Shown in pieces: positions 49,228 through 57,788 of a stretch of 64,000 nucleotides of DNA. The notes under the pieces are model-generated. The model did not search any database. It saw nothing but the letters and a program-made list of their open reading frames with translations, and was not told the DNA's origin. The translations under genes and the position numbers were made by a program. The DNA is taken from NCBI RefSeq assembly GCF_000298175.1, contig NZ_BAGZ01000001.1, positions 1 to 64,000 of the forward strand, given 5' to 3'. The stretch comes from Austwickia chelonae NBRC 105200. GTDB taxonomy: Bacteria; Actinomycetota; Actinomycetes; Actinomycetales; Dermatophilaceae. How positions within the stretch are numbered: the stretch's first letter is position 1; each line of letters starts with the position of its first letter.

Positions 49228-50792
49228 GGATGAGCCACCTCGCTCCAAGCCGATTCCACGGCGACACGATCGTCGAAAGGCACAAACTCACCCATGATTT
49301 CCTGTTTCTTCTCATGGCCTCGCCCCAGCACCGCGACCACGTCCTGGGGTCCGGCACATCGCAGGGCCTCGGCGATACCCTCGGCGCGCTCGGCCACATT
49401 GCGGATCGGCGCGCTGTCCTCGGCTGCGCCAGGTCTGTTCTCGACCCAGCAAGCACGCGCGCCGACGGCGATGGCCTCACGGATCACCGCAGGGTCCTCG
49501 TCGCGAGGGTTGTCATCGGTGACCACCACCAGGTCCGCGTACTCCATCGCCGCGCCTCCCATCAGAGGCCGTTTGCTGCTGTCCCGATGGCCGCCGGCCC
49601 CGATGACGGCGATCAGCCTGCCCCGGGTGTTCTTCTTCAGAGTGGCCAAGGTCGCCCGAACCGCCTCGGGAGTATGTGCGAAATCGACGTAGACCGAAGG
49701 GGCCTCCGCACCGAGGTCGACCGGCTCCATCCGGCCGGGCACACGCGCCCCGTCGGCGAGCGCAGTTTCGACCTGGGTTCTCGACAATCCGGTCGAGGAG
49801 AGCGCCACTGCCACGAAGGCCGTGTTCGACTGGTTGTAGTCCCCAGGCAGCGCACCCTTCAGGTGGAAGGTCTCGTCCGGACCGACCAGGGAGAAGGCGT
49901 CGACACCACGTTCGGGTTCAGGAACCAGGGTCCAATGCGCGTCGCCGACAGCATCAGCTCGGGTCGCGACAGTCACCACCGGGATGGATGCTTCCCGGGC
50001 CAGTCTTGCTCCCCACGCGTCGTCGACACAGACCACTCCTAGGCGGGCGCGCTCCGGAGTGAACAAAGAGGCTTTCGCCTTGAAATAGGTCTCCATGGAG
50101 CCGTGGAAGTCCAGGTGGTCCTGGGACATGTTCGTGAAGATGGCGACATCGAAGACCGCGCCGTCGACCCGATGGAGCTCCAGAGCGTGGCTGCTCACTT
50201 CCATCACGCAGGAATCGACGTCCTCCTCACGCATGAGCGCGAAGAGAGCATGGAGATCGCAGGATTCCGGCGTCGTGCGCACCGATGACACGCTGCGTTC
50301 TCCCACTCGAGTCTCGATAGTGCCGATCAAGCCGGTGCGTCGACCCATCGCGCGCAGCGCACTGTCGACGATGTACGCGGTGGTCGTCTTGCCGTTGGTG
50401 CCGGTGACCCCGACGAGTGTCAGCGCGTCGGCTGGCCGATCGTACATCAGCGCCGACAAAGCCCCTAAAAGGTCTCTCGGAGAGGGCACCACGATACGAG
50501 GGAGCTCGACGCCAGCCGCGTCCATCAGAGCCTGTCCCTCGGGATCGGTCAAGACGGCGACAGCTCCGCTCGCCGCGGCCTGACCTGCGAAAGAAGCCCC
50601 GTGCACATGCTCCCCGGGCAAGCCTGCGTAGATGTCCCCGACGGTTACCCGCCTGCTGTCCAGGACGATGCCGCAGGCTCCCACGTCCGGGGACGGAAGG
50701 CCACCCGCGAGTGTGAGCTCTGCGCCCACTTCCCTCGCGAGTCGTCGAACTGAAACCTGGGGAACCTTGGTCGGGCGGAGGGTGCTGCTCAC
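49224..50792 (-). CDS. murE: UDP-MurNAc-tripeptide synthetase, meso-DAP type
   Basis: Adds the third residue of the stem peptide. 522 residues with [10 protein letters not shown] (131-140). The specificity motif near residue 430 reads DNPR, which marks meso-diaminopimelate-adding enzymes; Lys-adding MurE differ there. So this organism should have meso-DAP in its wall. Follows ftsI with nine bases between. Confidence 0.97.
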   Translation of the reverse strand: MSSTLRPTKVPQVSVRRLAREVGAELTLAGGLPSPDVGACGIVLDSRRVTVGDIYAGLPGEHVHGASFAGQAAASGAVAVLTDPEGQALMDAAGVELPRIVVPSPRDLLGALSALMYDRPADALTLVGVTGTNGKTTTAYIVDSALRAMGRRTGLIGTIETRVGERSVSSVRTTPESCDLHALFALMREEDVDSCVMEVSSHALELHRVDGAVFDVAIFTNMSQDHLDFHGSMETYFKAKASLFTPERARLGVVCVDDAWGARLAREASIPVVTVATRADAVGDAHWTLVPEPERGVDAFSLVGPDETFHLKGALPGDYNQSNTAFVAVALSSTGLSRTQVETALADGARVPGRMEPVDLGAEAPSVYVDFAHTPEAVRATLATLKKNTRGRLIAVIGAGGHRDSSKRPLMGGAAMEYADLVVVTDDNPRDEDPAVIREAIAVGARACWVENRPGAAEDSAPIRNVAERAEGIAEALRCAGPQDVVAVLGRGHEKKQEIMGEFVPFDDRVAVESAWSEVAHP

Positions 50793-50801
50793 CGGTCGAA
50801 C

Positions 50802-52769
50802 CTATCGCGTCTTGTTCCTGGAAGCCTGTTCCCCCCAGTAGTTCGGGAAGGGTTCCAGAGCGCTTCCGGTGGGTGGGATCTTGAGTTTCTGCAGGGCGTA
50901 AGTCATCACGGACTTGAAGACCGGCGCGGTGTGGTCACTACCCAGACCCTCGTTTTTCGGATTCTGGACAATGACGGCGGTGATCAACTCAGGATCGTCC
51001 GCGGGCGCGATTCCGATGAACGAAGCGGTGGTTCCGGAATATCCTTTCTTGGCGTCGTCGTAACGATCCGACGTGCCAGTTTTCCCGGCTACCCGATATC
51101 CCGGAAGCTCGGCGGTCACTGCCGTACCTCCGACATTGGTGACATTCTCCATCATCTTCAGCAAGGTCTTGCTGACGTCCTCCGAGAGAACCCGTTCGCC
51201 TTCCGGCTCCGCAGCGGGGACATAGCGTCCCTCGGCATCGGTGGTCCCTTCCACCAGGGTGGCCGGAATACGGACCCCGCCGTTGGCCACCGTCTGGAAA
51301 ACACCGATGTCCTGCATCGCAGTCAACGAGAACCCCTGGCCGAACATCATGGTGTAGCGCTGGGAAGCGCTGAGCTTGTCAGTGCGTGGCATGAGTCCGT
51401 CCGACTCTCCTGGGAAACCCACCGCCGAGGTCTTCCCCATACCGAACGCACGGTAATAGGACTCGAGTTTCTCCGCCGGCATCTTCTCCGCGATCTGGAT
51501 CGTGCCGATATTGCTGGAGACCGCGAGGATCCCCGTCGAGGTCAGATTGAGAGTCGCATGATCATGGGCGTCCCGGAATTGTTGGTCCGCACGGGGAAGG
51601 CGGTTCTCCACCACGAATTGCGAGGTGGGGTTGATCAGCCCCTCGTTGAGCGCCGCGCCGATGGACATGACCTTGGCCGTCGAACCCGGCTCGAAGACAT
51701 CGGTGAAGGGCAGCGCATCGAAACGAGAGCCCTTGGCCCGGGTCACCGGGTCGAAGGCCGGGTACTGCGCCGCAGCCCGGACCCGCCCCTTCTTGTCCAT
51801 CACGACGGCATAGCCGGAGTCACCTTTGCTGGCCTGCACCTGGGCAGCGATCGCGTTGTAGGTGTACCACTGCAGATCGTTGTCGATCGTGAGCCGCACA
51901 TTCCGTCCGGGGATTGCCGGGCGCAGCTCACGTTCTCCCATGGGGATCACCCGACCGTTGACGGAGTACTCGGCAGTCATCTGACCGGGCTTCCCGGTGA
52001 GTTTCTCATTCATCAACAGTTCGAGGCCGCCGCCGTTGCCTTTCTTGGCCTCGCCCTCGTTACCCACCCAGCCGACGAGTGGAGCTGCTGCTGAACCGCC
52101 CGGGTAGAGCCGTTCCTGGACCATCTGTGCGCTGATCCCCGGGATGGCGCGCTCGGCGATCTTCCGCCACTGCAGCGGCTCCACTCCCTTCTTGACGACC
52201 TTGTAGCACTCGTTCTCGCCACCGGACAACAAAGGTAGGAGCTGATCAGCCGACATCCCCAACAGGGGGGACAACTCCTGGGCCGCACCTTCTGGGCCGG
52301 ACATCTGACGCTTCTTCGGGTCCTTGCTCTGCCCGTAGAAACGCACATCTCGGGGACAGGACGCCACGGTGTACCGTTCGATGCTCTGTGCCAGCACGAC
52401 ACCGTGCGCATCGGTGACCTGACCACGCACCGCTGGGAGCTTCGTCGTTCCCTGGCGTTGATCACGTCCCCCCTGGGCGATGGTCGCCGCTTCGAACCAT
52501 TGCAACCGCAGGAGCTGCACCGCGAAGATGCTGAAGACGAAGAGCGTCGCGATGAACAAGGCCCGTGCCCGACGACGGTTGTTCCCCATCCTGGGCCGGT
52601 AATCAGGGACCCGGCCCGGCGCTAGCGGGGGCTCGGTGGGCCGCATCGCCCCCACCGCCCTCGCCTGAGCAGCGGAGATCGTCCGGCGGCCTGCAGCTGC
52701 GTGCGCGCGGAAAGAGGCCGAACTGCGCGGAGTCCCTTGCCCGCGCTTGGGTTCACGTCGCGTCGCCAT
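50802..52769 (-). CDS. ftsI: Septal transpeptidase FtsI (PBP class B)
   Basis: Single-pass class B penicillin-binding protein, 655 residues. Cytoplasmic basic tail (1-68), membrane span (about 69-90), dimerisation module, and the transpeptidase with active Ser in PGSTAK (363-366), SSN (418-420) and KTGT. Partner of FtsW. Starts just after ftsL (3-base gap). No mutated active-site residue. Confidence 0.97.
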   Translation of the reverse strand: MATRREPKRGQGTPRSSASFRAHAAAGRRTISAAQARAVGAMRPTEPPLAPGRVPDYRPRMGNNRRRARALFIATLFVFSIFAVQLLRLQWFEAATIAQGGRDQRQGTTKLPAVRGQVTDAHGVVLAQSIERYTVASCPRDVRFYGQSKDPKKRQMSGPEGAAQELSPLLGMSADQLLPLLSGGENECYKVVKKGVEPLQWRKIAERAIPGISAQMVQERLYPGGSAAAPLVGWVGNEGEAKKGNGGGLELLMNEKLTGKPGQMTAEYSVNGRVIPMGERELRPAIPGRNVRLTIDNDLQWYTYNAIAAQVQASKGDSGYAVVMDKKGRVRAAAQYPAFDPVTRAKGSRFDALPFTDVFEPGSTAKVMSIGAALNEGLINPTSQFVVENRLPRADQQFRDAHDHATLNLTSTGILAVSSNIGTIQIAEKMPAEKLESYYRAFGMGKTSAVGFPGESDGLMPRTDKLSASQRYTMMFGQGFSLTAMQDIGVFQTVANGGVRIPATLVEGTTDAEGRYVPAAEPEGERVLSEDVSKTLLKMMENVTNVGGTAVTAELPGYRVAGKTGTSDRYDDAKKGYSGTTASFIGIAPADDPELITAVIVQNPKNEGLGSDHTAPVFKSVMTYALQKLKIPPTGSALEPFPNYWGEQASRNKTR

Positions 52770-52772
52770 CAG

Positions 52773-53354
52773 TCATCGGCCCTGTTCGGTGCCCCGCAGG
52801 GAATTCCCCTCCGGGCGGTTCTGCGCCTCGGACGCAGTTCCGGCCTGCGGCGATATCCCTCCACCGGAGGACGTCCTGCTCGGAGTCGGTCGAGGTGGGT
52901 TGTCCTCTCCCTGAGCCGGGACCGGCCGATCTCCTGCGATCCGCAGCGGATCCTTGGCCGGCTGTTTCGGCGCAACCCCCAGCACTTTCCCGTCGGGCAG
53001 GCTGAGGAAGACCGCGGACCCCGCCGGAACCATCCCCATCTTCCCCGCACGTTCGGCCAGTTTCCCGCTCGCCGACTCCGCGGCCAGATGTTCCCTCAGC
53101 GCTCCTTCCTGGTCGGAGGCCAACGAAGAACGTGACTGCAGTTCGTGCATCTCGTAAGCACCCTGGGAGAGGGAAAGGTTGAACAACAGCACGGCCAACA
53201 ACCCTCCTGCCAGGATGCATGTGCACAGGAGCGCAAAAGGCAGATTGCTGCGCCGACGAGGAACCGGCTTGACCACCTGGAGCCGGGGTCGGTTCGGGGC
53301 CGGTCGCCTGGTCGGTCTCGCCGTCGTGCGGGCGGTCGCGGCAGTCTGGCTCAT
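52773..53354 (-). CDS. ftsL: Cell division protein FtsL-like
   Basis: Short bitopic protein, 193 residues: cytoplasmic basic segment, a membrane span at about 39-60 (ALLCTCILAGGLLAVLLFNL) and a periplasmic coiled coil (65-110). The rest is a Pro/Ser-rich tail. FtsL is assigned by position between rsmH and ftsI and topology; sequences are poorly conserved. Start overlaps the rsmH stop (ATGA). Confidence 0.88.
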   Translation of the reverse strand: MSQTAATARTTARPTRRPAPNRPRLQVVKPVPRRRSNLPFALLCTCILAGGLLAVLLFNLSLSQGAYEMHELQSRSSLASDQEGALREHLAAESASGKLAERAGKMGMVPAGSAVFLSLPDGKVLGVAPKQPAKDPLRIAGDRPVPAQGEDNPPRPTPSRTSSGGGISPQAGTASEAQNRPEGNSLRGTEQGR

Positions 53355-54394
53355 CGGGGTTGTCCCTTCCGTCGATTCTGGTGCCGCGACCGCGGCGAGA
53401 GGTCGGCGTAGGAGTCATCGCTCAGGCGCCCTGGAGGGGTCGGCGCGATACGTCGAACCACACGGAGTTTGGCCGACGCCGATCGGGGGTTACGGGCGAC
53501 CTCGTCGTCGTCCGCCGTCTCGGCGCCGCGGGTGAGTGGCGCCAGGAAAGGAGCATGCTGAGGAAGCTGCACCGGCATATCCGGTGGAGAGGTGTCCGCC
53601 AGCCCTGCGGCGAAAGTCTTCTTCACCATCCGGTCTTCCAAGGAGTGATAGGACAACACGGCGAAACGCCCGTCCACCGCGCAGGACTCGACCGCGCGCG
53701 GAAGCACCCGGGACAAGGACTCCAGTTCCTCGTTGACCTCTATACGCAGAGCTTGGAAAGTACGCTTCGCCGGGTGGCCCCCGGTCTTCCGGGAGCCGGC
53801 GGGAATCACCCGGTAGAGCAGCTCGACGAGCCGCCCTGAGGATTCGAAGGGTTCGTGCTCACGCTCGGTGACCACGGCTCTGGCGATCCGTGAGGCGAAC
53901 CTTTCCTCGCCGTAATCCCGCAGGATCCTGGTGAGTTCATCTACGGCGTAACTGTTGAGCACGTCCGCAGCTGTGCGCGGCAATCCCCTGTCCATCCGCA
54001 TGTCGAGGGGCGCGTCCATGCGGTAGGCAAAACCTCTTCCGGCCTCGTCGAGTTGGAGGGAGGAGACGCCGAGGTCCAACAGGATTGCCTGGACCGGACC
54101 CACGGTCAGGTCGGACAGCACCTCATCGATCTGGTCGTAACGCGCGTGCACCCCGACGAAACGCTCGCCGAAGGGGGCCAGTCGCTCCCGAGCCTGTTCC
54201 AAGGCCTGTTCGTCCCGATCGATACCGATCGCACGGGCGCCGGGGCAGGCTGACAGAACAGCTTCGGTGTGTCCCCCCATTCCCAGGGTGCCGTCCACGT
54301 AGACGCTGCCCGGAGCATTGAGCGCCGGGGCGAGCAGCTCGGTGATGCGCGCACACATCACCGGCACATGGCGTTCGGATGCCGACAAGCTCAC
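53351..54394 (-). CDS. rsmH: 16S rRNA (cytosine-1402-N4) methyltransferase
   Basis: MraW family; methylates 16S C1402. 347 residues. SAM site VDGTLGMGGHTEAVL near residue 35, DLGVSSLQLD around residue 100, and SYHSLEDRMVK late in the protein. GTG start with AAGGAG four bases upstream. About 240 bases separate it from mraZ; most of that is the structured RNA described below. Confidence 0.97.
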   Translation of the reverse strand: MSLSASERHVPVMCARITELLAPALNAPGSVYVDGTLGMGGHTEAVLSACPGARAIGIDRDEQALEQARERLAPFGERFVGVHARYDQIDEVLSDLTVGPVQAILLDLGVSSLQLDEAGRGFAYRMDAPLDMRMDRGLPRTAADVLNSYAVDELTRILRDYGEERFASRIARAVVTEREHEPFESSGRLVELLYRVIPAGSRKTGGHPAKRTFQALRIEVNEELESLSRVLPRAVESCAVDGRFAVLSYHSLEDRMVKKTFAAGLADTSPPDMPVQLPQHAPFLAPLTRGAETADDDEVARNPRSASAKLRVVRRIAPTPPGRLSDDSYADLSPRSRHQNRRKGQPR

Positions 54395-54503
54395 TGTGCT
54401 CCTTTCGATCGCGCGACCCGCGGGGGAGTCATGGTGCGGCCGGTTCTTCTGACCGGGTAGTCACTGGTGGCGACGCTGTGACGCGCCCCCGGCGTATACG
54501 ACA

Positions 54504-54596
54504 GGCCCTGTCATCCGGTCTCCCACCGCTCGGGCCCGAGATCGGGGAAGTATCCCGGGAACATCTCGGAGCGGGGAGAGACCACAAGACAGGGCC
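54504..54596 (-). ncRNA. mraW-type RNA structure before rsmH
   Basis: In the transcribed strand a long stem forms: GGCCCTGTC (54504-54512) pairs with GACAGGGCC (54588-54596); then GGTCTC with GAGACC, CCGCTC with GAGCGG, CGAGAT with ATCTCG, and an inner CGGG/CCCG loop. Small symmetric internal loops separate the helices. A conserved mraW RNA motif in the 5' region of actinomycete mraW genes has been described; this lies in the same place, 110 bases before rsmH. Match to that family by covariance was not tested. Confidence 0.6.
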
Positions 54597-54634
54597 CGCA
54601 TCACTGCGGTCCGACCATCCAGACGACCGCGCAG

Positions 54635-55066
54635 TCACAGCAGCCCGGGGACCACCTCCTCGGCCTGGTTCGCGAAGACCTGTTCGGTGTCGGACAGATA
54701 GGACTGCCAGGCGGCGCTGTCCCAGATCTCGACACGGCTTCCCGCACCGATGACCGTGACGTCTCGGTCCAGCCCTGCGTATTCCCGCAGAGCAACCGGG
54801 ATGGTGACCCTGCCCTGTTTGTCGGGGATCTCGTCGGAGGCTCCGGAGAGCAGCACGCGCAGGTAGTCCCGGACGGATTTGCTGGTGACCGGTGCCGTTC
54901 TCAAGTCCCCGGCGATGCGGCTGAACTCGTCCATGGGGAAGACGTAGAGGCAGCGTTCCTGTCCTCGTGTCATCACCAACCCGGACGCCAGTCGTTCACG
55001 GAATTTGGCCGGAAGGATCAGTCGTCCTTTGTCGTCGATCCGGGGCGTGTGCGTACCGAGGAACAT
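54635..55066 (-). CDS. mraZ: MraZ transcriptional regulator
   Basis: AbrB-like protein of 143 residues that represses the division and wall cluster. The double swapped-hairpin fold is recognised by [23 protein letters not shown] at the N terminus and the second copy [17 protein letters not shown]. Start ATG at 55066. Three GTGGAG boxes lie upstream over the promoter, so it probably regulates its own transcription. First gene of the cluster. Confidence 0.97.
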   Translation of the reverse strand: MFLGTHTPRIDDKGRLILPAKFRERLASGLVMTRGQERCLYVFPMDEFSRIAGDLRTAPVTSKSVRDYLRVLLSGASDEIPDKQGRVTIPVALREYAGLDRDVTVIGAGSRVEIWDSAAWQSYLSDTEQVFANQAEEVVPGLL

Positions 55067-55135
55067 CGCGACACACACCTCCCGTCCGGACGATCAGAGC
55101 AGGCCCCCCAAGAAATACTTCCGCCCACCCTGTTC

Positions 55136-55167
55136 CTCCACGATACTCCACTTCGCTCCACCGTCAA
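55136..55167 (-). promoter_or_regulatory. mraZ promoter overlapped by MraZ boxes
   Basis: Minus-strand GTGGAG occurs at 55161-55156, 55151-55146 and 55141-55136, exactly ten bases apart with 4-base spacers. A sigma-70 type promoter TTGACG (55167-55162), 16 bases, TATCGT (55145-55140) overlaps them. Direct repeats of TGGGA or GTGGAG type are the known MraZ sites, so autorepression of the cluster is expected. Confidence 0.75.
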
Positions 55168-55437
55168 CGCACCTGCGAGGGGAGTTCCCCCACCTATCGG
55201 ATGAACTCGCAGATCAAAGCCAGTGGGGTGGACCAGGACGTAAGGCGTGAAATTCTTATTTCGGATTTTTCTTCCACCGCTCCCACCAGCGGACATCCGA
55301 GATCGCGGGCCCTCATCTCACCTTCGGACCGATCCGGTGGAGGAAAGTGGTGGGTGCGGTGGTGCCGCATTCCGTCCGCCGAGCGCAGGCTGCCTCCGGT
55401 GAGCACAATGGTCGTGAAGACCGCCGAGGAGGATCCC
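55168..55437. other. Intergenic region between mraZ and moxR
   Basis: 270 bases between divergent units. It holds the moxR ribosome site (GAGGAGG) and AT-rich patches near 55248-55275 which could carry a moxR promoter. No convincing gene or repeat. The first 20 bases belong to the mraZ promoter flank. Confidence 0.5.
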
Positions 55438-56445
55438 GTGCCCCATCAGTCACCCGATCATCCGTCAGCGCGTCCGTTGGGGGCGCCGCTTCCGCCGCTG
55501 GCCGACGAAGCCCTGGTAGCGGTGACCGCCAGGGCTCTCCATCAAGCGGTCACCACCGTGGTCACCGGCAAGGACCATGCGGTGGACATCGCGTTGACCG
55601 TCCTGTTCGCAGGAGGACATCTGCTCATCGAAGACGTTCCCGGAATGGCGAAGACCACCCTGGCGACCACGTTGGGCGCTGCGATGGGCGCATCCCCCAG
55701 TCGGATCCAGTTCACCCCGGATCTGCTGCCCTCGGACATCACCGGCATCAGCGTCCTGGCCTCCGACGAACGTCGCTTCGAGTTCAGGCCCGGCCCGATC
55801 TTCTCCCATGTGGTGATTTGCGACGAGATCAACAGGGCCTCGCCGAAGACCCAGTCCGCAGTGCTGGAATGCATGCAGGAAGGCCAGGTCAGCGTCGACG
55901 GCCACACCTATCCGCTGGATCTGCCCTTCCTCGTCGTGGCCACTCAGAATCCCGTCGAGATGGAAGGCACCTACCCCCTGCCCGAAGCACAACGGGACAG
56001 GTTCATGGCCCGGCTCTCGATGGGTTACCCCTCGAAGGAGTCCGAACGCCTCATGTTGGAGGCGCATGGCGGCACTTCTCCCATGTCCACGCTCCGAGCC
56101 GTCACCGACCCACCGACGATCCGCCGGGCTATCGAGGCGACCGGAAGGGTCCATGCCGGACACGAGATCCAGCGGTACATCGTGGAACTCGTCTCCGTCA
56201 CCAGGGTCGACGAGCGACTGAGGCTAGGAGCCTCCCCCCGGGCCAGTCTCCATCTGCTCCGGGCCGCCCGCTCCCGCGCCGCGATCTGCGGACGTCACTA
56301 TGTCCTGCCCGATGACGTCCAGGACATGTTCCTCCCCGTGATCGCCCATCGGGTTCTGCTCTCCGGGCAAGCACAACGCCAGCGCATCGACGCCCGGCAC
56401 GTCCTGATGGACCTGCTGGAACGCACCCCGGTCGACAGCGCATGA
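55438..56445 (+). CDS. MoxR-family AAA ATPase
   Basis: 335-residue AAA+ ATPase with the Walker A variant VPGMAKTT, Walker B ICDEINRAS and a sensor region ATQNPVEMEGTYPLPEAQ. MoxR proteins act as chaperones assembling metal- or VWA-containing complexes. GTG at 55438 has GAGGAGG five bases before. Followed by DUF58 with ATGA overlap, the common MoxR-DUF58-TgpA set. Substrate not known. Confidence 0.93.
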   Translation: MPHQSPDHPSARPLGAPLPPLADEALVAVTARALHQAVTTVVTGKDHAVDIALTVLFAGGHLLIEDVPGMAKTTLATTLGAAMGASPSRIQFTPDLLPSDITGISVLASDERRFEFRPGPIFSHVVICDEINRASPKTQSAVLECMQEGQVSVDGHTYPLDLPFLVVATQNPVEMEGTYPLPEAQRDRFMARLSMGYPSKESERLMLEAHGGTSPMSTLRAVTDPPTIRRAIEATGRVHAGHEIQRYIVELVSVTRVDERLRLGASPRASLHLLRAARSRAAICGRHYVLPDDVQDMFLPVIAHRVLLSGQAQRQRIDARHVLMDLLERTPVDSA

Positions 56446-57788
56446 TCGCCTGGAGAGGCGCGAGGGCCTCCCCCGGATCTGCGGCACGACTCCTCTGCAC
56501 GCCGCGTGGGATCGCGCTCCTCTCCGCAGGCCTTGTCATCACGTTGTGCGGCATGGCCCTCGGCCTTCGCCCGCTCACCCAGATCGGGGTCTCCTGCCTG
56601 GCACTACCGCCGCTCAGCGCTCTCGCAGTCGTCCTGCTGCGGCCTCGGGTGGCCTTGGAACGTCGGATCTGCGAAGAAAGCCCGACGGTGGGTGGACGCG
56701 GCGTGATACAGCTGCGTCTCACCACAGCCAATCTCAGCGGACGCACCCGTTTCACCGTCGTCGAACGAACCCCTTGGGTGGTCGGTGGCACGATGCGATG
56801 GTCGGCCGTCGACCTCTCCTTCAGATCCTCCACCACTCTGAGCTATGCCTTCTCCCCCACCTGCCGAGGACTGCTCGACATCGGGCCTTCGTACGTCTAC
56901 CAGCACGACCCCTGCGGTCTGGTTCGTTACCGGGTACAGACGGCGGCCGCTATGCAGCTCGTCGTTCTTCCTGCTATCCATCCGTTGTCGGACGTTACCG
57001 GCCTGGAGTCGGGCCTGAGCAGGGAGGGCGATGCACCCGGAACCGTCCTCACCGGATCGGAATACGACCTTTCCCTGCGGGACTACCGCGAGGGAGACGA
57101 ACTACGTCGGATCCATTGGAAGGCCAGTGCACACCGTGGACGGTTGATGGTCCGGCACGAATCGCGCCCCCATCGTCGACGCGCGCTGCTCGTTCTGGAT
57201 TGTGCACCCCAACGGTGGGGTGCCTCCGCTGCCGGTAGCTCCGCTGCTTTCGAGTGGGCTGTCTCCTGGGTGGCGTCGGTGGCGGCGCATCTGGACGGTG
57301 ACGGTTTCGGTCTGCATCTTCTGCTGTTCGATGCCGACAGTTCGGCGGACACCGAGGACGCGGCCCGCCCCCTACCGTTGTCCGAACTCCTCCTCACCTT
57401 GGCGACGGTGCAGCTCGATCAGGAATCCGCAGACCGGACGCAGAACCCCGCCCCGATCACTCTCTCGGCCGTTTCGGACGTCCATATGCCCGACAGCGGC
57501 GGGGTGATCGTTCTCGTCACCGGGCATCAGGGACCACCGAGCAGCCGATCTGCTTTAGAGCTTCTCCGACCTGGCCTGATCGGGTCGGCGGTCTTCCTCG
57601 ATGTCGCGGCCTTCGCAGGGAATGCGGCTCCCGGGGGGCTCGGGGCGGTCGAGTCGTGGTGTGACCACGCCGCGGCAGGTGGCTGGCACACGGTGGCGGT
57701 GAGGCCGGGGATGACAGCAGCCGAGGTGTGGTCGGGTCTACGCCGCGAGCGCGGTGCGCCAGCCGCGGCCTGGGAAGGTCGCTGGTGA
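56442..57788 (+). CDS. DUF58 domain protein
   Basis: 448 residues. Two hydrophobic segments (about 20-60) and the DUF58 core with YREGDELRRIHWKASAHRGRLMVR (about 205-228) and the later VWA-like region ALLVLDCAP. Part of the MoxR operon; probable partner of the ATPase at the membrane. Start overlaps moxR by 4 bases and the stop overlaps the transglutaminase gene. Confidence 0.88.
   Translation: MIAWRGARASPGSAARLLCTPRGIALLSAGLVITLCGMALGLRPLTQIGVSCLALPPLSALAVVLLRPRVALERRICEESPTVGGRGVIQLRLTTANLSGRTRFTVVERTPWVVGGTMRWSAVDLSFRSSTTLSYAFSPTCRGLLDIGPSYVYQHDPCGLVRYRVQTAAAMQLVVLPAIHPLSDVTGLESGLSREGDAPGTVLTGSEYDLSLRDYREGDELRRIHWKASAHRGRLMVRHESRPHRRRALLVLDCAPQRWGASAAGSSAAFEWAVSWVASVAAHLDGDGFGLHLLLFDADSSADTEDAARPLPLSELLLTLATVQLDQESADRTQNPAPITLSAVSDVHMPDSGGVIVLVTGHQGPPSSRSALELLRPGLIGSAVFLDVAAFAGNAAPGGLGAVESWCDHAAAGGWHTVAVRPGMTAAEVWSGLRRERGAPAAAWEGRW

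Noticed and set aside
54500-54512. GACAGGCCCTGTC palindrome as an independent operator
   Set aside because: Most of it is one arm of the longer RNA structure, which explains it better.
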